A stretch of 64,000 nucleotides of DNA from Areca catechu (Eukaryota > Streptophyta > Magnoliopsida > Arecales > Arecaceae): contig CM038053.1 in assembly GCA_021397845.1 (NCBI GenBank), positions 144,474,541 through 144,538,540 on the forward strand. The letters run 5' to 3'. Shown piece by piece: positions 43,777 to 55,238 of the stretch. The translations under genes and the position numbers were made by a program. The notes beneath the pieces are model-generated. The model was not told the origin of the DNA. It saw only the letters and a program-made list of their open reading frames with translations, and did no database searches. Every line of letters starts with the position of its first letter. The stretch's first letter is position 1.

Positions 43777-45234
43777 TGATGCGGGACTAATATGCATGCA
43801 GTTTTTTTTATATATTTTATATGTGGGGTTGAGTGATTAATTCCCAAATTTTAGATTAAAATAAGTTATAGGAAATTTTATATTAATTTTAGAAGATCAG
43901 CATGCAGATTAGGACCTAGAAAAGTAGAAAAGAAGGATCGCCAGGGCTGAGAAGCCTCGGTTAGGGCAAGTTCTCCTACAATAAAACTACTAGAGATAGA
44001 GGGGTTGTACCTGACAATGTCTGTGAAGATCGCAGCAAGGGGTATCTCGTTCCTCGATGGATGCGGCCTGGAAAACCGAGCCAAAGACCTGCGGATACCC
44101 AGCTTTCTGCTCGGTGACCCGATTGAGGCTTGGCTGGAGTCGTTGGATTCGTAGGAACTCGGGGACCTGCAAACAAACTGTCAGGGGTTAGAAAACTCAC
44201 AAAGGAATAAGAAAACAAAGGGAAAACAGCAAGGGAAGGCTTCTTTTGGAGTGGGCATCCAGGGATCTGAGAGGCTTGTTGGCAGCAGGAAGATGATTGC
44301 AGCACTGGGAAGAAAAACTCTCACAAACCCCTTTATGCACACAGCAGGGTATCACACAACTCAATAGAAGAACTCAAGGTTTTAATTCATATCAAAAATT
44401 AGGTTTCATACAAGAGGCTAGGGTCCCTTAAATAGACCCTTAACCTTGGGCTCCAAGTAAGGGTACATAAGTCTTTACATAAGAATCCTTTTCTCTCTCA
44501 AACCCTAGCTAAAAAATAAGGAAACATTAGGTAGAAAAAATCCCTAAAAATTCTCTTGACTTGGCCAACACTCCAAGGACACCTAGGGGGGCATGTTGGG
44601 CTTCTAGGAGCAGCAAAAGGCCAGCCCAAAGGGGCTCGGGTGCATGGGTTTGGGCCTCTGGAAGCTGGGGTGGCCTGGTAGCCAGGTAGCAGGAATATTC
44701 CCTGGTATCTTGCTTCTTAGGGGCTTGGGCTTGGCACCTGGCTTGATTTCTTTGGGCTAGGATGTAGATGGACCTCTGGAATCATGGATGCCCTTATCTA
44801 TGAATATACTTTGGCATCTGGAAAAGAATCTGGGCATCTGGAGGGCATCTGCAAGAAATCAGGATTTTCTGAATTTTCCTCCTAGGGTCTTCAAATCTTC
44901 AAGCTGGGTTGGACTTGGGCTATACTTCCATGTCTTCAATCTAGTTGGACTTGGTCTTCACTTGTATGATATAGTCTTGAGTTTTCAGTATGCTTGGACA
45001 GGACTCAAAAAATAAAATTAGCTCAACATGAGCTGACTAGCATTGGACTGAACTAGCTCAACATAAGCTGACTAGTACAGAACTGAAATAACAACTCAAA
45101 AGACTCAAACAACAACTAAAAAAGGACTCAGATGGGCTAAGCCCTTATTACAGATGGACTCATAACTTATTGATCAATTCATAGAGGGTTGAAAAGCCTC
45201 TGTCTTATTCTGGTACCTCCGGTGTCCCCACCAG
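43777..45234 (-). mobile_element. Solo LTR of the E4 family
   Basis: 1458 bp, TGATGCGGG...CCCCACCA in plus orientation, with a perfect TSD gatca (43772-43776 and 45235-45239). The sibling E7 LTR has a single gatca at 52738-52742 with no insertion. It aligns with the reverse complement of the E4 LTR. No internal sequence remains, as expected after LTR-LTR recombination. TATA-like box at 44426-44434. Confidence 0.95.
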
Positions 45235-46184
45235 ATCAATTAGGACTCTTCCTAATAAGTGATCTTTAAATTTGATCAACCTACAAGACAAGATTGACGT
45301 CTAGCAATGTATCATGTCTACCTAGAAGATATGGAAATTCTGGTGAAATACCAAAACTACCCTTCAGTAGAAAGTTACCGTACAATTAAATTTTTCGATC
45401 AGCCTGCATCCAAAATATAATTATGTATATGGATATATGTCAAATCTAATATTATATTTATTTCTAGCTCAATCTTATATTGATGATTCAATTATCTTGA
45501 TATTAGAAACCATCTCTAATATCTTTACTTTGATCAAAGATTCCCTAAATCATCATCCGATTGATAACTAACTGGATGCAATCTCCTCTTACTAAGAGTG
45601 ATCGATTCCTTGTTGACCTACTCATTACCTTCATATACAATTCACCATTTCCAGTATCAATCCTGTGCATGACTCAATGTCATGATTAGGATTGAGCCAA
45701 AGGATGGGTTCATGTATATAAGGTACTTATGGCAGTCTCAGGTCAAAGGATTACTTGTACCACTCCCACTATGAGAACCTTCTATTGACATGTAGTTAAG
45801 ACTCCATTAGATGTTCTCAAGTTGGATCATATCAGTGAACTCATTCACTAATGAGCACCCATATCCTATTATTAGTGTCATACACAAGTGACTGTGAGAG
45901 CAGTCACCCTTTCCAGTATACATGGGATGTGTTAGTCTTGCCGGAAAAACCTTGATCCCCTACTCAGGGCTCCTTTGACTAGGAATATTTTAGATTAAGG
46001 TTTTAAGACTTTAGGTCTCACTGGTATGATCTCATCATAACCCTAAAATCATATCCCTAATCTATGGGGTTCATCATAATAAAACACAGCGTATGACGAA
46101 AAATAATGCCTTTATTAGAATATTGTCAATTACATTGATTTGGGAGATACAATATTGATTAGCTTATAGGGCATATCCCTTTCA

Positions 46185-46201
46185 ATCTCCCACTTGCACT
46201 A
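46185..46201 (-). other. Polypurine tract of E7 and pol stop
   Basis: On the minus strand TAGTGCAAGTGGGAGAT runs up to the LTR. Its first three bases are the natural pol terminator. Confidence 0.8.
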
Positions 46202-49090
46202 AAGCCAATCGCCTTTAAATCTTAACCCCATACCCTCGAGGTGGTGATCAAAATCTTGCTGTGGTAGAGCCTTAGTGAACGGGTCTGCTACGTTGTTCTT
46301 TGTATCAACTCTATTTATGTAGACATCTTGTCTTTCGACTATTTCTCGGACGAGATGGAAGCGTCTCAGAATGTGCTTAGACTTATGATGAGCTCTTGGT
46401 TCTTTAGCTTGAGCAACAGCTCCAGTGTTGTCACACTAAAGTGGCACTAGGTTTTCAATCTCAGGAACAACACCCAACTCTGTGATGAACTTCTTCATCC
46501 AGACTGCTTCCTTGGCGGCTTCACTAATAGCTATGTATTCTGCCTCTGTGGTTGAGTCAGCTACAGTCTACTGCTTAGTACTCTTCCAACTCACTGCTCC
46601 ACCATTTAGGGTAAAAACATATCCTGAAATGGATTTGCAATCATCAATGTCTGATTGAAAACTAGAATCAGAATATGCTTCTTGTTTAAGATCAGAACCA
46701 CCATAAACCAGAAAAATATCCTTAGTCCTTCTCAGGTACTTAAGAATATTTTTAACCGCTTTCCAATGATCCTCTCCTGGATCAGCCTGAAACCTACTGA
46801 CAATGCCTCAAGCATATGCCACATCAGGCCTGGTACATAACATGGCATACATTATGGACCCTATTGCCGAAGCATAAGGTATAGAATTCATTCTATTTCT
46901 TTATTCAGGTGTCTTAGGAGACATTCTTTTGGAAAGATGTATGCCTTGACTCATAGGAAGATAACCTCTTTTACTTCCATCCATGCTAAATCTTTTCAGC
47001 ACTAAGTCAATGTACCTTGACTGGGGTAAACCTAGCATTCTCTTAGACCTATCTCTATATATCTTAATACCTAGTATATAGGATGCTTCTCCCAAATCTT
47101 TCATTGAAAACTGGTTTGATAGCCAAACCTTGAATGATTGTAACATTGGGATATCATTCCCAATAAGGAGTATGTCATCTACATAAAGAACCAAGAAGAC
47201 TATGGCACTCCCACTAGTCTTCTTATAAACATAGGGTTCATCCATATTTTTGATAAAACCAAACCTTTTAATAGTTTCATCAAAATGGATGTTCCAACTC
47301 CTTGAAGCTTGTTTCAATCCATAAATGGATTTCTTTAGCTTGCATACCTGATTAGGTTTATTCTTTGAAATAAAACCTTCTGGGTGTGACATGTAGACTT
47401 CTTCCTCAAGGAAACCATTGAGGAAAGCAGTCTTCACATCCATTTGCCAGATCTCATAATCGTGGTATGCTGCTATAGCAAGTAAAATCCATATTGATTT
47501 GAGCATGGCTACAGGTGAGAATGTTTCATCATAATCAATTCCCTGTTTTTGTCTAAAACCTTTTGCCACTAATCTGGCTTTATAGGTTTCAACTTGGCCA
47601 TCAGCCCCAATCTTTTTCTTATAGACCCATTTGCACCCAATAGGATTAACACCCTCTGGTGGATCGACCAAAGACCATACTTGGTTGACATACATAGAGT
47701 CTATCTCGGATTCCATGGCTTCTTGCCATCTATCTGAGTCACTACTCAAGATAGCTTCCGTATAGGTCAGAGGTTCATCATTTTGAATGACTTGGGCTTC
47801 ATTATTTTCAAAAATAAACCCATACCTCTCAGGTGCCCGTGGCACTCTATCAGACCTACGGGGAGGAGTTTTGTGTTATGGTTCTGACCTAGCTATATGT
47901 TCTAATGGTTGAGAATTGTCTATCTGTGTTTCTTGTACTTCTCCAAGTTCAACAGTTCTACCATTGCCTTTTTCTAAAATGAACTCTTTTTCTAGAAAAA
48001 TGGCATGCCTGTTGACAAAAATCTTTTGTTCAGTAGGATGGTAAAATAGATATCCTCTACCCTCTCTAGGATATCATACAAATAGACATTTATCCGCTCT
48101 AGCTTCCAACTTATGTCCAAAATTTCTTTTAACATAAGCTGGACATCCCCATATCTTAAAATATTTAAGATATGGTTTCTTTCCACTCCAAATGTCATAC
48201 GGAGTACTAAAAATGGATTTAGAAGGTACTTTGTTCAAAATGTAAACAACAGTTTCTAGGGCATGACCCCAGAAGGAAATGGATAAATTTGTGAAGCACA
48301 TCATGGATTGTACCATATCTAATAAGGTACGATTTCTCCTTTCAGCTACACCATTTAGCTGTGGTGTATAAGGAGGAGTCCATTCAGAAAGAATTTCATT
48401 AACTTTAAGATAGTCTAAAAACTCCGTGGATAAGTATTCTCCTCCTCAATCAGACCGAAGAACTTTAATACTTTTCCCGGTTTGTTTTTCAACCATCCTT
48501 TGATACTCCTTAAATTTATCAAAGGCTTCATATTTATGTTTCATAAGATACACATATCCGAACCTAGATAAATCATCTGTAAAAGTGATAAAATATGAGT
48601 ATCCACCTCTAGCCTGAGTCGTCATTGGACCACATACATCAGTATGTATAAGTCCTAATAACTTAGTTGACCTTTCTCCTTGTCCAGTAAATGGAGTCTT
48701 GGTCATCTTACCTATGAGACATGATTCGCAAGTCCCTAATGATTTATATTCATAAGGATCAAGAAATTTCTCCTTGTATAACTTGCTTATCCTAGACTCA
48801 TTAACATGACCAAGTCAATGATGCCAAAGTAAAGTATTATTAAAGTGTTCTCTTTTTCTTTTATTATTGACATGAAAAACACTATCATTGGAAGAAAGAG
48901 TTAAGAGCCCATTGCTAAATATGCCAGAACAAACAAATTCATTAGATAACATTATCGAGCAACCAGTGCTCGTTACATCCATTACATATCCTTGTTTTAA
49001 TAACAAGGGAATAGATATAATGTTCCTAATAATCTTAGGCATATAATAACAATTTTCTAACTCCAAGATCTTCCCTGAAGGCAACTTCAG
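46199..49090 (-). pseudogene. E7 pol: late protease, integrase, RT, RNase H (broken)
   Basis: Reading leftward: protease end (49084-48815), integrase zinc region with a TGA where relatives have HCRLGH, and integrase core (48706-48446: TDVCGP, FTDDLSRFG) ending at a TGA in the SD-GGEY motif, the same place as in E2. More integrase is at 48316-48074. A long clean RT frame (47845-46901) has ARLVAKGFRQ, EIWQMDVKTAFLNG and YVDD at 47185-47174. TAA at 46900 interrupts before RNase H, whose motifs (SDSSF, AEYIAISEA, CDNTGA) persist with further stops. Pol ends at 46199. Confidence 0.92.
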
Positions 49091-50109
49091 AATATAGGTC
49101 CCTCAGCTTCTGCTTGGATGATATCACCACTAGCATCGTAGAGATTGAAGTCACCTTCCTTCAATACTTTAAGCTTGTGGAGGTCTTGCAAAGATTTGCA
49201 TATATGGTAACCACAAGCGGTATCCAATACCCAAGTATTTGAAACAGATGAATTTAATGTCAATATAGCATGTATCTCATACATACCTTTTGGCGCATCT
49301 GATGCACTAGGCTTCACAGTTGCAAGGTAAGCCTTGCAATTCCTTTTCCAATGTCCCACTTTGCCACAAAAGAAACAGGTCGACTGTTTGGAGGCCTTCT
49401 TTCCTTTCTTATTCTTATTGATGCCACTCTTAGGGTTTAGCTTCCTATTAAAACCCTTTTTGCTTGATTTCTTCTTATTGGTCTTATCAATAAGAAAAAG
49501 TGGAGCCTTTTCTTTCTTTATGTGGCTCTCCACTATTTTTAACATATTTAACTGCTCAGGCAAGGAAGTGTTCAGTTTGTTCATGTGATAATTCAAGACA
49601 AACTGAGAAAATGACTCTGGGAGTGATTGCAGGATTAAATCCTGATTCAACTCCCCATCCATAATAAAACCTAATTGACCCAATTTGATGATCAAGTCAA
49701 TTACTTTCAGAACATGATCCTGAACGGATGTTCCCTCTGTCATCCTAGCACGGAATAACTGCTTAGATATTTCATATCTAGCAGTTCTGCTATGTTCTCC
49801 ATAAAGCTCTTTTAAATTGAGCATTATAAATTGAGTATCCATTCTTTCATGCTGTCTCTATAACTCATTGGTCATAGAGGCTAGTATGATACACTTGATA
49901 GTGAGGGAGTCATTCTGCCACATTTTGTATGTGGCCATATCTTCCTGTGTGGCATCGTCCTATAGTGGATTAAGACTAGGGGTATCAAGAATATAAGAAA
50001 GTTTTTCTGAACTCAGCACAATCTTTAAATTTCTCAACCAGTCCACATAGTTTGGACCAGTCAGTTTGTTGGTATCTAAGATACTTCGTAGTGATAATGA
50101 AGATGCCGT
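49087..50109 (-). pseudogene. E7 gag and early protease (broken)
   Basis: The codon matching the E2 and E8 start is ACG (50109-50107), so the initiator is lost. Two stops follow before 49842. From there an open frame runs to 49087 through the SLPESFSQF core. The intact zinc knuckle C-x2-C-x4-H-x4-C is at 49377-49336, and protease LDTACGYHIC follows. A frameshift near 49090 separates it from the rest of pol. E7 has the only intact knuckle among E2, E7 and E8. Confidence 0.9.
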
Positions 50110-51279
50110 TTATCTACATTTAACAAAGAACAATACATAAGCAAACAATCATGAAATGACATACATAATTAAATAAGGTCTTTAATTTAATTATGTCTCC
50201 CACTATTTTATCAAAAATCATAGCCCTCACTATGATAATCAAAAAAAAAAAAAAAAAACTGATAGGTTTTTCTTAGTGAGATTGAGATCCTAATAACTTA
50301 TAAAAGATCTTGCAGAAAATACAACAAATCTTTTATAAGCTTAAAGGTAGGAAACTCTTCCAATTATATCTCATATAATTCTCAAGAAGTAACTTGGCCT
50401 CTAGAACATTATTAGTCTTGCAGAAGACACAACAAACCATAATGTTCTAGTTAAGTCAAGACCCTTTCATTTCTTTACAGTCAATACCTAAATATAATGC
50501 CCTTGCAGATAACACAACAAAGCATTATAATGAATATGCTGTAAGCATCTCTATGCACTAGACTAGTATTATGTCAATCACCATATTAGGTCTTGCAGAT
50601 AACACGACAAACCTAATGTGGTTCATAACACAATAACGATCCAGCATGAAGGAAGGCCAATATATATAGTATTTTTAACACTAAGCATTTTAGTCAAGAT
50701 TTAAATTTAATCAAATCGGCCAGGCAAGTGGAAGAGATGTGGGAGTCCCCCCGTTGCTTTCCTAGACACCAATAAAGATTGGCCAGGTCAGTCAACGGAA
50801 CCAATTAAAAACCATAATTCTGTTTACCTTCCCAGAACCACCTTTCTAGACACCGAAATGATCAATTGCTCATCATGACTGGTGATTCTTATCAGTTAAA
50901 TATACTAAGACTTAATATAATTTTTAAGAGGAGGGATTTATAAATTTCCAGCACATCCTTATAAAATTTATCACAACATATCATTCTTATAAATAAAAAA
51001 ATATGTGCTAAGTGTGTCATCATACTCATCATCCACTATTATGCCAGGGCAACCTTATTTCAGTATGATGACTTCAAAACTAAACATATCTCTATAATAA
51101 TTAGGGTTTGAGTGAAAAACCCTAATTAGTGACACACATCAAACATAAATTATCAAACATACATGCGTCCCATAAATGTGCTAAGTGTATCAGCATTCAA
51201 GGGTTTAAAACCCTAACATGCGACACTACAACAAAAACACATATAAATAATTTTCATATGTTTTAACTGTAATAAGGGT
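50110..51279 (-). other. E7 leader with four stem-loop modules
   Basis: Non-coding. Four hairpins: 50297-50308 with 50328-50339 (12 of 12 pairs), 50401-50412 with 50439-50450 (12 of 12), 50493-50500 with 50522-50529 (8 of 8), and 50582-50591 with 50611-50620 (9 of 10 plus G-T). Each loop holds CTTGCAGA.A.ACAACAA. A CCAAT...ATTGG hairpin sits at 50769-50782, and the long TCATCATACT...AGTATGATGA structure near 51025-51073 is a weaker copy. Confidence 0.8.
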
Positions 51280-51292
51280 GGCTCTGATACCA
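51280..51292 (-). other. Primer-binding site of E7
   Basis: TGGTATCAGAGCC on the minus strand, an exact initiator-Met tRNA complement, next to the 5' LTR at 51294. Confidence 0.95.
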
Positions 51293-52822
51293 CTGAAAGG
51301 GTTCTAGTGCACCATAGTGAAAAGATAATTTCAAAATGATAAAATTTACACCAAAACCATTAGCCAGGATCTCCTTATTCAGGATTAAAACATATGAAAA
51401 AAATGCAAACCTACACTATTAGAATTAGGGCACCAACCTATTATCGCTAAATCCAATTTTGATGTAAAATCAAAACTTGATGTTGAATGACCCTTTTGAA
51501 TTCACCAGGCATCCAAATGTCCACCCTCCAATGGTGATCCACAAGAAAATTAATCAAGATGCTTGCTTCTTCAAAAGTTCCTTCACTTGAATTCTTCTCC
51601 TAGAACTCAAGAAGACTATGGCTGAAAAACTCCACGGCAGGGACTTCTTACTTCCTTTCTTTCTTCTTCCTCTCCCTTTCTTAAGACCTTGTCCTAAGAA
51701 TACACTCTTGTCTTGAAGGAGGAGGAGGATTTAAGACACTAATGTCTTAATGTAAAAGGAAATAAAAATAGAGTATATCTTCTTTTCTTTGATCGTTCGA
51801 GAGATTCTTCCTATCTCTTGTTTTAGACTTGAGTTTCAACAAAGAAGAGAACTCTGTAAAAGGGAAACTCTTGTGTCCTAAACAAGCTAAGGAGGAATCA
51901 GTCTCCTGGAAAGGAAAAAAAAAAAAAAAAACTTCTATCGTACATCAGAAAAACACCCGAAGCCTATGTTCCTTAAATAGACTACAAAAAGATGTCTTTT
52001 CAAAAGAACATAACTCTCTGTAAACTATTTCTCATGGCTTTCCACATTTCTCACACCCTCTCCTTCCTTCTCACGGCCCTTCAGATTCAAACTCATGGCT
52101 CTTCCTAAAAGAAAAGTCGTGAAGTTTTAAGAAGAAGGAAGTCGCGATGTTTCGGTCTCCAAAGAGACGTTATATCGCGCAACCGGGAAGAGTTAGCGCC
52201 TTTTATCTTTCTCAAAATCCCCCAAACCGTTAGATGACCATCTAATGGTCATTAGGAGATGCGCTAATAGAGAATAACCGGCCAAAATGCAAAAATTGTG
52301 GTGAAATAAGAAGACTTCATGCGCGCATGAAGAGTCCATGCGCGCGTGGAGTCTTTCCTCTTATCCACGCGCACAAATGATTTGGGCAGCCTATATGGAT
52401 GGGCTTGGGTGTTAATTAAGATGTAGTCTTAGCCATGGGTCAGCCCAAAGTCCTATATATTTAATTAGGGTCTAATTAGGTCCAATTAGAACCCAAATTG
52501 ATCCAATTCGGAACCCTAATTCAAATCCAATTCGAATAGAAGCTAGGGTTTGCAACACCTGCTAGAGTGTTATCCTGCAAAGATGATTTAATTACAAATT
52601 AAACTCTTGATCAATACTCTTAAGTGTGTGATCCATTGGGCTCCATATCCAGCCAGCAGTAGGTCTGAGTACAAGTTGACCTAACTTGATTAGAGCTCTT
52701 TCTAATCGATTTAGGTCAAAACGAGCTTACCCGACTTGATCAATTAGGACTCTTCCTAATAAGTGATCTTTAAATTCGATCAACCCACAAGACAAGATTG
52801 ATGTTTAGCAACGTGTCATGTC

Positions 52823-55191
52823 TGTAGGGTTAGGTGATAAGGCGGAAACATAGATTTCAAATTTTTTATGAAATCTTTACCAAACCCTCAACCCAAGATC
52901 TCCTTAAAAAAATTAAAACATATAATATGCATATATAAGATTTAAAGTCATATTAAAGTACTAACCTGTATCGCTAAAATCCAAACTTTAAATCTCCACC
53001 AGGTGCCCAAATGTTCACCCTCCAATGGTGATCCACACAGAAAATGATGAAGACAACAATTTCTTGTTCTTGGCTCCTCTTCTTGAATTCTTTTTCAAGA
53101 ATTCAATTCTTGGACTTTTGGGCTGAAATTTTCCTTCTTGAAAATTTCTTTTCTTCCTTCTTTCCTCTTCTTGAATTCTTTTCTTGAATTCCCTTTCTTG
53201 AATTCCTTTTCTTGAATTGAATTGGAAGAAAAATTAAGACAGGCAAAGTCTTAATTCAAGAAGGAAAAGAGGAAGAACAGATCTTTCCTTTTCCTTTCCT
53301 TTACCGTTCAAGACCTTCCTCTTATTCTTGTTTAGGGTCAGAGTTTCGACATAGATTATCTCTGTAAGGGAAACAATACCCAACAAGCATAAAGGGAAGG
53401 AGTATTCCAGAGAGGAGGAGAAGGATCGGATTTCTCAATTTAATTGTCTGATAAAACCTCGTGAACCCAAAGCCTATTTATAGATCTTAGAGGGGCGTTT
53501 ACTCAAAACGTCGCAACCCTCTGAAACCCCAAGAATCATGATCCCTCATTCCTCACGCATCCCCTCAACCAAAAATCATGATTCCCATATTTAATTTTCG
53601 TTTTTCCGACGAGGAGAACTCTCGAAAAAACTTCAGGAAGAATCGCGACTTTTGAAGATGGATTTGCGACCGAAAAGCGACGGATCTTTTCCTTAATTTT
53701 TTCTAGCCATCAGATCCAGATCCAAGGGTGTCAGGCAAGGATCCAAATGCCCCATCATTCAGATTTTTTTCTTTGACATTTTTTTTTTCTTTCTCACGCG
53801 CGTGAAGAGGAGTCCACACGCGCGTGGACTCTTCTTCTTGGCACGCGCAGGTGAGAAAAAAAAAATGGGCAGCTTGGAGAGAGAGGGTCAGTGTACTTGA
53901 TTTACTTGGGTTCAGCCATGGGTTAGCCCAATGTCCAAAAAATTAAATTAAACCTTAATCAGCTTCAATTAAAACCCAATTAAGCCCAATTCGGAACCAA
54001 ATTCGAATCTGATTCGAATAGAAATTTGGTCTGCAACACATGCTAGTGTATTTTTCCTGCAAACATGATTTAATTCCAAATTAAATTCTTCATCAATTTT
54101 CTTTTGTGTGTGACCCATTGGGTTCCACACCTAGCCAGCAGTAGGTCCGAGTGCTATTTGACTTAATTCGGTTAGATCTCAACTAAGCTGATTTAGGTCA
54201 ACTCAAACTAGCTTGACTCAGTCAATTAGAATCTAATTCTAATTAACTGATTTGAATTACCATAATTCAATCATATACCTACAAGACAAGATTGACGTCT
54301 AGCAATGTATCATGTCTACCAGGAAGATGTGGAATTTTGGTGGAATTACCAAAATACCCTTCAGTGGTGAGTTACCGGGCAATTCAGTCCTTTGATCAAC
54401 TTGCATCCTGAATATGATTATGAATATGGATACTTGTCAAATCCAATTTCATATTCATCCCTAGCTCAATCTTCATAATGATGATTCATTAATGAACCAT
54501 TAGAAATTAACTCTAATGTTCATACTTAGATCAAAGATTTCCTGAATCCATCATTTGATCGAAATTAGCTGGATGCAATTCCCTTTTACTAGGGCTGATC
54601 AATTCCTTGTTGACCTACTCACAACCTTCATATACAATCCACCATACCCAGTATCACCTCGTGCATGACTCAGTGTCATGATTGATTACGAACCAAAGTA
54701 TGGATTCATATATATAAGGTACTATGGTAGTCTCAGGTCAAAGGACCATATGCACTACTCCCACTATGAGAATTATCTATTGACAAACAGATAAGGTTCC
54801 ATTATATATTCTCAATCTGGATCAATTTAGTGAACTCATTCTCTAATGAACACTCACATCCTAGTATTAGTGTCAAACATAAGTGACTGTGAGATCAGTC
54901 ACCCTCATCACAAAGCATATATAGGATGTGCTGGTCTTGCCGGAAACTTTGATCCCCAACTCAATGTCCCATCGACTAGGAATATTTTAGATTAGGGTTT
55001 TAAGGCTTTAGGTCTCACCGGTATGATCTCATCATAACCCTAGAACCAAAGCCCTAATCTATAGGGTTCATCATATAATCATAAGGACACAGCGTATGAT
55101 GAAAATAATGCCTTTATTATAATAATGTCAATTCAATGATTTTGGGATCGAAATACAATATTTTAATTAGCTTTCAGGGCACAATCTTTCA
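52823..55191 (-). repeat. 3' LTR of E8
   Basis: 2369 bp, TGTAGGGTTAGG...CAATCTTTCA in plus orientation, near-identical to 60572-62942. Confidence 0.95.
53473..53482 (-). promoter_or_regulatory. TATA-like box in the E8 LTR
   Basis: TATAAATAGG on the minus strand. The other copy is at 61223-61232. Confidence 0.65.
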
Positions 55192-55204
55192 ATCTCCCAC
55201 TTGC
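55192..55204 (-). other. Polypurine tract of E8
   Basis: GCAAGTGGGAGAT on the minus strand next to the 3' LTR. Confidence 0.8.
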
Positions 55205-55238
55205 ACTAAAGCCAATCGTCTTTAATTCTTAACCCCAT

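Larger units (their letters stand above)
42310..46184 (-). repeat. 3' LTR of E7, with a solo LTR inside
   Basis: LTR parts 42310-43776 and 45240-46184, about 2.41 kb in total. The left part aligns with 51294-52742 and the right part with 62948-63812. No coding sequence. Confidence 0.94.
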
